Source: Novosphingobium fluoreni (GTDB taxonomy: Bacteria > Pseudomonadota > Alphaproteobacteria > Sphingomonadales > Sphingomonadaceae). From it: DNA of 64,000 bases. The DNA lies in assembly GCF_014196615.1 (NCBI RefSeq), contig NZ_JACIDY010000005.1, forward strand, positions 186,001 to 250,000, given 5' to 3'. Shown one piece after another: positions 58,119 to 64,000 of the stretch (position 1 is its first letter; each line of letters opens with the position of its first letter). The notes below the pieces were generated by a model. It was given only the letters and a program-made list of their open reading frames with translations. It made no database searches and was not told where the DNA came from. The translations under genes were made by a program, and so were the position numbers.

Positions 58119-59254
58119 GGTCGCCACGGGCTGTGGCGGCGCTATCTGCCGCGCGCTGGGATCGTTTCGCGCATTGGTCGCCGCTGTCGGCGCGACTGGG
58201 CCTGCTCGCGCTGTTACTGTTGCTGATCGCGTCTGCGGTCGTGCCGTTGGAGCGGCCCGGCGGCGTCCAGCCCAACGTCACCACGCGCCTGGATGGCAAG
58301 CCCGTCCTCGGCGCGGAAGAATACGATCAGGATATCGCGCTTTACGAAGCGGCGATCCGCAAGGTGCGCTCCGGCCAGAACTATTACGACTTCATCGTCC
58401 CCGAGCATCGGTTGCGGGACTATCCGGTACGACCGGGGCTTTCCGTCCGCTTGCCTACCCTGGCCTATATCGAGGCCGGGTTGGACACGCTGCATCTGGG
58501 AGTCGCGGCTTCGATCGCGCTGATGCTGGCGGCAATCTGGGCGTGGTGGCGGCGCTTTGGCGAGGAGCCGGGCGTGGGCCGGCTGCAGCGCGTGGCGACG
58601 GCCATGGCGTTCGTCGGGGCCTCGCTGATGCTGAACCGGCATTACTATTCGCTGCACGAGCTGTGGGCGGGGATGTTGCTGATGCTGTCCTTCGGCCTGC
58701 ACCGTGGGCCGACCAACGGGCAGCCCGGGCGCTGGCGAGCGGCCTTTTTCGTAGCGGCGCTGGCACTGTTCATTCGCGAATTCTCGCTGCCGTTCGTCCT
58801 GCTGATGGGGGCGACAGCGCTGTGGCGGCGGCAGTGGCGCGAGGCGGCGGCGTGGGGAGTGCTGGTGGCCGCCTTCCTGGCATTCCTGGCGTTTCACCTC
58901 AGTCTGGTGGCACCCCAAGTGTTGCCCAGCGATCCGCATGGTCCCAGCTGGTGGGCCTTTCGCGGCTTGTCCGGATGGCTGGGCAATGTCGCTGAATCGA
59001 GCAACCTGCGCCTGCTGCCGCACTGGCTGGCCGGGCCGCTGGTCGTGCTGACGACGCTGGGGTGGGCCGGGTGGCGCACGCCGGCCGGGGTGTTCGGGTT
59101 TATCATCTCGATAGGCTACGGCCTTCTATTCATGATCATCGGCAGGTGGGACAATTTTTACTGGGGCGCGATGGTGGCGCCGATGCTGACCGCCGGTCTG
59201 GCCTTTGCGCCTCGGGCGATCGAGTCGCTGCTGCGGTCCGCTAGGGCGCTCTGA
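58085..59254 (+). CDS. Membrane protein, possible glycosyltransferase-type or unknown family
   Basis: Starting at ATG 58,085, which overlaps ubiB by 34 bases, the product has 389 residues and about nine hydrophobic helices. RLRDYPVRPGLSVRLPTLAY lies in a loop, GRWRAAFFVAALALFIREFS and EAAAWGVLVAAFLAFLAFHL are typical segments. The layout resembles polytopic glycosyltransferase-like or DUF2029 proteins, but I cannot assign a family. An operon with ubiB is likely. Confidence 0.6.
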   Translation: MGAVTIGTAELGSPRAVAALSAARWDRFAHWSPLSARLGLLALLLLLIASAVVPLERPGGVQPNVTTRLDGKPVLGAEEYDQDIALYEAAIRKVRSGQNYYDFIVPEHRLRDYPVRPGLSVRLPTLAYIEAGLDTLHLGVAASIALMLAAIWAWWRRFGEEPGVGRLQRVATAMAFVGASLMLNRHYYSLHELWAGMLLMLSFGLHRGPTNGQPGRWRAAFFVAALALFIREFSLPFVLLMGATALWRRQWREAAAWGVLVAAFLAFLAFHLSLVAPQVLPSDPHGPSWWAFRGLSGWLGNVAESSNLRLLPHWLAGPLVVLTTLGWAGWRTPAGVFGFIISIGYGLLFMIIGRWDNFYWGAMVAPMLTAGLAFAPRAIESLLRSARAL

Positions 59255-59311
59255 GGCGCCGCGCCACCAACGCCATTGCGCCCGCACCCGGTGTGTTGCA
59301 CAAGCCGGGCG

Positions 59312-60550
59312 ATGTCTAAACCCACCGCGCCCTGGCGCATCCTGCTGGTGATCGGCGGCGGGATCGCGGCCTACAAGTCATGCGAATTGATCCGCCTGAT
59401 CCGCAAGGAAGGCGGCACGGTCACTTGCGTGTTGACGGAGGGCGGCAGCCACTTCGTCACCCCGATGACGCTCGCCGCGCTTTCCGAGAACGAGGTCTAC
59501 ACCACGCTGTGGGATCTCAAGAACGAGACGGAAATGGGTCACATCCAGCTTTCGCGCCAAGCCGATCTGGTCGTGGTCTGCCCGGCGACGGCGGACCTCA
59601 TGGCCAAGATGGCGGCCGGGATGGCGGATGACCTGGCGACGACGCTGCTTCTGGCCACCGACAAGCCGGTGCTGGCCGTGCCGGCGATGAACGTGCGCAT
59701 GTGGCAGCACCCGGCAACGCAACGCAATGTCGCGATGCTGCGCGCGTCAGGCGTGACGGTGCTGGAGCCTGATGAAGGCCCGATGGCTTGCGGTGAATTC
59801 GGCCCTGGCCGTCTGCCTGAGCCGCCGGTGATCTGGCAGCGCATCCGGCAGGCTCTGGGCGGCGATCCGCTGGCCGATCAGCCGGACTTCGCGGACGCCA
59901 TCCACCGCCCGTTGCACGGCCGGCATGTGCTGGTGACCGCCGGGCCCACGCATGAGCCGATCGACCCGGTGCGCTACATCGCCAATCGTTCTTCCGGGAA
60001 ACAGGGCTTCGCGATCGCGGCGGCGGCGGCGCAGGCCGGTGCTCGCGTGACGCTGGTGGCGGGGCCGGTCCACTTGCCCACGCCTCCGGGGGTGGAGCGC
60101 GTGGATGTGGAAACCGCGCGCGAGATGGCGCAGGCGGTGGAACAGGCGTTGCCCGCCGATGTCGCGGTGATGGTCGCCGCCGTGGCGGATTGGCGGCCCG
60201 AGACCGTGGCAGGCCGCAAGATCAAGAAACAGGGGCTGGCCCCTGAACCGCTGCCTTTGACCGAGAACCCGGACATCCTGGCGGGGTTGGCGGCCAGCCC
60301 CCGGCGACCGGCGTTGCTGATCGGCTTTGCGGCGGAAACCAACGATGTCATCCCGCACGCCCAGCAAAAGCGCGCGCGCAAGCAGGTGGACTGGATCATC
60401 GCCAACGACGTCTCGGGCGATGTGATGGGCGGTGATGCCAATGCTGTCCAAATCGTGCGCGAAAACGATGTCGTCAGTTTGCCCGAAATGCCAAAAGACG
60501 ACGTGGCCCGCGTCATTGTCGAGAGGATTGCCGATGCACTCGCCCGATAA
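59312..60550 (+). CDS. coaBC: Coenzyme A biosynthesis bifunctional protein CoaBC
   Basis: ATG 59,312 starts 412 residues. The CoaC half begins [20 protein letters not shown] and has [20 protein letters not shown]. The CoaB half has [20 protein letters not shown] followed by [16 protein letters not shown], then the [15 protein letters not shown] segment. The protein makes 4'-phosphopantothenoyl-cysteine and decarboxylates it. It overlaps dut by 17 bases. Confidence 0.95.
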   Translation: MSKPTAPWRILLVIGGGIAAYKSCELIRLIRKEGGTVTCVLTEGGSHFVTPMTLAALSENEVYTTLWDLKNETEMGHIQLSRQADLVVVCPATADLMAKMAAGMADDLATTLLLATDKPVLAVPAMNVRMWQHPATQRNVAMLRASGVTVLEPDEGPMACGEFGPGRLPEPPVIWQRIRQALGGDPLADQPDFADAIHRPLHGRHVLVTAGPTHEPIDPVRYIANRSSGKQGFAIAAAAAQAGARVTLVAGPVHLPTPPGVERVDVETAREMAQAVEQALPADVAVMVAAVADWRPETVAGRKIKKQGLAPEPLPLTENPDILAGLAASPRRPALLIGFAAETNDVIPHAQQKRARKQVDWIIANDVSGDVMGGDANAVQIVRENDVVSLPEMPKDDVARVIVERIADALAR

Positions 60551-61004
60551 CGTACCCGTCCCGGTGAAGCGGCTGCCGCATTTCGAGGGTTTGGAGCTAC
60601 CGGCCTATGCCACGGACGGCGCCGCAGGCATGGATGTGCTTGCCGCCGAGGATGTGACGCTCGCCGTGGGGGGGCGTCATGCGGTGGCCACCGGCTTGGC
60701 ATTCGCGATCCCGCCGGGCTACGAAATCCAAGTCCGTCCACGCTCCGGCCTGGCACTGAAGCACGGCATCACCGTTCCCAATACGCCCGGCACGATCGAT
60801 TCGGATTATCGCGGCGAATTGAAGGTCATCCTGATCAATCACGGGCAGGACGCGTTCTCGATCCGCCGGGGCGACCGGATCGCGCAGTTGGTGCTAGCGC
60901 CAGTGGTCAGGGCCAGCTGGCTGAAAGTGGATGAATTGGATCAAACGGCGCGGGGCGAGGGCGGCTTTGGCTCCACCGGTGGTGTGGTCTCGCTCGGTAA
61001 TTAG
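60534..61004 (+). CDS. dut: Deoxyuridine 5'-triphosphate nucleotidohydrolase
   Basis: A 156-residue dUTPase with the five motifs: [47 protein letters not shown] and [11 protein letters not shown]. It keeps dUTP low. The start at 60,534 lies inside the coaBC end, as in many bacteria. Confidence 0.96.
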   Translation: MHSPDNVPVPVKRLPHFEGLELPAYATDGAAGMDVLAAEDVTLAVGGRHAVATGLAFAIPPGYEIQVRPRSGLALKHGITVPNTPGTIDSDYRGELKVILINHGQDAFSIRRGDRIAQLVLAPVVRASWLKVDELDQTARGEGGFGSTGGVVSLGN

Positions 61005-61106
61005 CCGGCAGATCGCCAGGCCACGGCTTCAAGCTCAACCCATCAGGAAATCAGCGAGTCGTCGAACCGGGCGTTCGATGCCGTCCGAGATGACGGCCTA
61101 GCACAT

Positions 61107-61143
61107 AAAAAAGGACGGGCCCGTTTCTGCAACGGACCCGCCC
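61107..61143 (-). terminator. Intrinsic terminator for the DUF4136 gene
   Basis: On the minus strand a 13-bp stem (two G-U pairs) around 5 bases, GGGCGGGTCCGTT/AACGGGCCCGTCC, is followed by TTTTTT. It stands about 30 bases beyond the lipoprotein stop. Confidence 0.8.
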
Positions 61144-61172
61144 CTCGGTGTCTCCCTTTGCGGGGGAGCCAG

Positions 61173-61865
61173 TCAGTTCTTCGTCTTCTCTGGCGCCACC
61201 GTAATGCGCATGGTCTCTCCCGAGTTCCCGGGAAAATTGGTGAACATGGCTTCGATCAAATTTGGTACGAGGTAGGGCAGGCGGTTGGAGGCGGAAACGG
61301 CTTCGGCCTTGCCTTCGAACAGGCGGACATTGTCGGCCCGGCGATCGATCTTCAGCGAAATACCACTGGTGTAGATCGTGTAGCTTTCCACGCCATTGTC
61401 AAAGAACGGGTCGTACCAGCCGTAGCGCCATGGGCCACCCCAGCCGCCGAAGCGACCGCCGCCCCAGTAACCGCGCCCGAAGCCGCCGTAGCCATACCAC
61501 GGACCCCAGGGACCGCCGAAACCACCGCCACCAAACCCGGTGGAGCGAACCCGCTCACGGCCCTTGTCGACGCCGTAATCGAAGCGGACCAGCAACTGCG
61601 CATTCTCGGGGCGCGAAGGGGTATAGCCCAGCTGCGCCATGCGCGCCGTAACCTGGCTGGCATATTGATTGAACTCGATCCCACCGGCCATAGCCGGATC
61701 ATCCGCCACCACGGCGAACGTCTGGCCCGCCGGAGCGGGAAGCTGGGACTGGAAACGCGAAACGTCAGCGCGAAAGGTATTGGTACAGGCGGCCAGCGCC
61801 ATCAGCAGTACCGCCGCTGCGGCCAGTCTAAACCGGCTCAAGTGGCTGTTGCCATTCATGGTCAT
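61173..61865 (-). CDS. DUF4136 lipoprotein
   Basis: ATG 61,865 is preferred over 61,880 as GGAG stands nine bases ahead. The 230-residue product has a lipobox (LLMALAAC), then a DUF4136-type body: GGIEFNQYASQVTARMAQLG, a Gly/Trp/Tyr-rich insert (GFGGPWGPWYGYGGFGRGY), and SGISLKIDRRADNVRLFEGK. It is likely an outer membrane lipoprotein of unknown role. Confidence 0.85.
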   Translation of the reverse strand: MTMNGNSHLSRFRLAAAAVLLMALAACTNTFRADVSRFQSQLPAPAGQTFAVVADDPAMAGGIEFNQYASQVTARMAQLGYTPSRPENAQLLVRFDYGVDKGRERVRSTGFGGGGFGGPWGPWYGYGGFGRGYWGGGRFGGWGGPWRYGWYDPFFDNGVESYTIYTSGISLKIDRRADNVRLFEGKAEAVSASNRLPYLVPNLIEAMFTNFPGNSGETMRITVAPEKTKN

Positions 61866-62157
61866 GCTCTTGTTCTCCATGAGCCAGAGTGCGACTTGCT
61901 CCCTCCCGGCGCGTCACGCTCGGCGAACCGATCAGCCTTGCATCCAAACGGCTGAATACCGGTTGAATAGACCCGCGTGAGCGACGATTGGAAGTTTGGC
62001 CTTCCGCTCGTCGCATCGTTGTCCACCGGAATGGCTGGAAACGGCGCGCGGTTGACCGCTCTATAGGATGAACGGCGCAGAAGCCGCGCCGTTCCCCAAT
62101 CATCATGTACTAGTGATCGCGCGTCAGGTGTTTGGAAATCACCTGCACCCCCGTATC

Positions 62158-63177
62158 TTATCCGCGCACCAGCCCGAGCGCCCGATATGCGGCGTTCAGC
62201 GTGGGCACGGCCAGTTCGCGGGCCTTTTCAGAGCCCTTGCGCAAGATCGCATCGAGCGCGCCAGTATCCTGCCGCAACTCTACGAAGCGGGCGTTGATGG
62301 GCGCAAGATGGGCGATCAATGCCTCGCCCAATGCCGGCTTGAACTTGCCGAAGCCTTCGCCGCCATGCTGGGCCAGCACCGCATCCACGGGCTCACCCGT
62401 CATCGCGGAATAGATGCTGACGAGGTTCTTCGCCTCGGCTCGGCCTTCCAGTCCGGCTTTTTCCGATGGCAGCGGCTCTGGATCGGTCTTGGCCTTCTTG
62501 ACCTTCTGCATGATCGTATCGGCATCGTCCGTCAGGTTGATGCGGGCCATGTCTGACGGGTCTGACTTGCTCATCTTCGCCGTTCCATCGCGCAAGGACA
62601 TGATCCGAGCGGCTTCGGGCGGAATGAATGGCGCGGGCAGAGTGAAGATCGGCTCCGCCTCGCTTGCGAAGTCGTTGTTGAACTTCTGGGCGATATCGCG
62701 CGCTAGTTCCAGATGCTGCTTCTGATCCTCACCCACGGGTACGTGCGTCGCCTGATACAGCAGGACATCGGCGGCCTGCAGTACGGGGTAGGTGAACAAG
62801 GCCACGCTGGAACCTTCCCGGTTCTTGCCTGCCTTGTCCTTCCATTGCGTCATGCGGTTCAGCCAGCCCATCCGGGCGGTGCCGTTAAGCAGCCACTGCA
62901 TCTCGGCATGGTGTGGCACTTGCGCCTGATTGAACAGGATCGAACGCTCGGGATCGATTCCGCAAGCAACCAGCGCCGCCACCATCTCGCGCGTGTTCGA
63001 GGTCAGCTCGGCTGGAACAAGCGGCAAGGAAAGGGCGTGAAGGTCTGCCAGGAAATAGAGGCATTGCCCGCCGGCCGCTTCCGCATCGTCCTGCATCCGC
63101 ACCCAATTGCGGATCGCGCCCAGGTAATTGCCGAGGTGCAGATTGCCGGTGGGCTGGATGCCGGAGACGATACGCAT
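62158..63177 (-). CDS. trpS: Tryptophan-tRNA ligase
   Basis: ATG 63,177 starts 339 residues of class I synthetase: RIVSGIQPTGNLHLGNYLGA is the HIGH-type motif, AKMSKSDPSDMARI the KMSKS loop. It charges tRNA-Trp. The extra upstream part of the frame lies in murJ's end and is not counted. A 10-base gap separates it from murJ, same strand. Confidence 0.95.
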   Translation of the reverse strand: MRIVSGIQPTGNLHLGNYLGAIRNWVRMQDDAEAAGGQCLYFLADLHALSLPLVPAELTSNTREMVAALVACGIDPERSILFNQAQVPHHAEMQWLLNGTARMGWLNRMTQWKDKAGKNREGSSVALFTYPVLQAADVLLYQATHVPVGEDQKQHLELARDIAQKFNNDFASEAEPIFTLPAPFIPPEAARIMSLRDGTAKMSKSDPSDMARINLTDDADTIMQKVKKAKTDPEPLPSEKAGLEGRAEAKNLVSIYSAMTGEPVDAVLAQHGGEGFGKFKPALGEALIAHLAPINARFVELRQDTGALDAILRKGSEKARELAVPTLNAAYRALGLVRG

Positions 63178-63187
63178 GGGACTTGAC

Positions 63188-64000
63188 CTATTCCGAGAGA
63201 TTGACCGCGCTGGCTTCGCGTGGCTTGCGCCGTAGCTGCGCAAGGTGGCTCTTGTCGAGCGCGCCGACGAGCCAGGCGCTGGCGAGGAACACCGCGCCGC
63301 CCGCGCCGACGAGGGTCGCCAGGGCCAGAGCCCGCTCCAGCGCGGTGCCGGCGTATCGGTTCTGGAACAGCGGTAGCAGGGCCCACAGTGCCAGCGCCAT
63401 CACCCCCGTCGCCGCCAGTTGCCGCGCCACGCGGGTGGCGAGCCGCCACGATATGCGAAACCATCCGCGGTGATGCAGCACCGCGTACAAGGCGGCGACG
63501 TTGAGGCTTGAGGTAAACGCGGTCGCTCCCGCCAGCCCGACGATGCCATAGGTCGGCACGATCGCCACGTTGATGGCGATGTTGATAACCAGCGCCGCCG
63601 CCGCGATCCATACCGGCGTGCGGGTGTCCTCCCGGCTGAAGAACGCGGGTTGAAAGACCTTCACCAGCACGTAGGACGGCAGGCCGCAGACCAGCGCCGT
63701 GACGATCGCGGCCATCACGTCGCCTTGTGCCTGGTTCATCTTCCCGCCGACGAAAAACGCGGTGACAAAGGCCGGAGCGCAGACCGCCAGCGCCGCTGCG
63801 GCGGGCAGGGTGAGCAAAGTGGCGATCTCCACCGCATTCGCCTGCAATCGCTGCGCGCCTTCCTCGTCATGAGAGTGGATGTGGCGCGCCAGCATCGGCA
63901 GGATCGCGGTTCCCAGCGCGATACCCACGATGCCCAGCGGCATCTGGTTCAGCCGGTCGGCATATTTCAGCAGCGTCAGCGAACCCTGGGCGAGCGAGGT
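63188..64000 (-). CDS. murJ: Lipid II flippase MurJ, C-terminal part
   Basis: The frame is open to the window edge; no start is seen, so only about 270 C-terminal residues are present. The visible part has YADRLNQMPLGIVGIALGTA, VFQPAFFSREDTRTPVWIAA and several hydrophobic helices, a MurJ/MviN (MOP) pattern. The protein flips lipid II across the inner membrane. It lies upstream of trpS in the same direction. Confidence 0.92.
   Translation of the reverse strand, partial: TSLAQGSLTLLKYADRLNQMPLGIVGIALGTAILPMLARHIHSHDEEGAQRLQANAVEIATLLTLPAAAALAVCAPAFVTAFFVGGKMNQAQGDVMAAIVTALVCGLPSYVLVKVFQPAFFSREDTRTPVWIAAAALVINIAINVAIVPTYGIVGLAGATAFTSSLNVAALYAVLHHRGWFRISWRLATRVARQLAATGVMALALWALLPLFQNRYAGTALERALALATLVGAGGAVFLASAWLVGALDKSHLAQLRRKPREASAVNLSE

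Noticed and set aside
1..64000. CRISPR array, insertion sequence or rRNA operon
   Set aside because: No regularly spaced repeats, no transposase gene with terminal inverted repeats and no rRNA sequence were seen.

Overview
The window looks like the chromosome of a GC-rich alphaproteobacterium, most probably a sphingomonad (Sphingomonadaceae or Erythrobacteraceae). The gene families point that way: a DUF3297 protein, paired SPOR-domain proteins, a trigger factor with a long Lys/Ala tail, UbiE/UbiB, and pyrB coupled to a degenerate dihydroorotase. No species can be named from the sequence alone.

Positions 1 to about 25,141 are the right-hand part of a temperate siphophage-like prophage inserted at the 3' end of a tRNA-Val(CAC) gene. 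Its left end lies outside the window. Three transcription units are visible. (1) A leftward late operon (10,154 down to 1) holds terminase small and large subunits, gpW-like joiner, portal, a prohead protease fused to the major capsid protein, head-tail connectors, tail terminator and tail tube. (2) A leftward early operon (15,205 down to 10,585) of stop/start-overlapping genes runs from a Cro-like protein through regulators, a DnaA domain-IV protein, a RusA resolvase and a lambda-O-like initiator carrying iterons inside its coding sequence, to a NusG-like protein directly before the late promoter region. (3) A rightward early operon (about 17,060 to 25,159) holds small genes, a sliding clamp, an HD phosphohydrolase, a cytosine methyltransferase whose motifs lie in two frames, a nuclease-like protein, small unknowns and the integrase.

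Between the two early promoters lies the immunity region: a LexA-type repressor (cI) followed by three genes with no recognised partners, namely a Zn-ribbon protein, a coiled-coil/membrane protein and a HIRAN protein. The first of these and part of the second are clearly AT-rich. Five copies of a 13-bp operator (consensus CACCANNNTGGTG) flank this block, three before cI and two on the rightward early promoter. The layout recalls lambda immunity with rexAB, but the proteins are different. This is the best candidate in the window for an undescribed lysogenic-conversion or defence module.

From 25.2 kb onward the DNA is ordinary chromosome: DUF3297, CHAP hydrolase, der, DUF2490, AI-2E-family permease, S9 peptidase, bfr/bfd, DUF418, two divergent SPOR proteins, pyrB-pyrC', sppA, tRNA-Leu, tig-clpP-clpX, a dicarboxylate symporter, dapB-nth, cobB, moeB, a diguanylate cyclase, dnaA, rpsT, mutM, ubiE-ubiB, coaBC-dut, a DUF4136 lipoprotein, trpS and a partial murJ. 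Notable here are the metal-ligand-lacking PyrC', the trigger factor tail, an unannotated 41-codon ORF coupled between ubiE and ubiB, and a palindrome resembling a Fur site in front of bfd.
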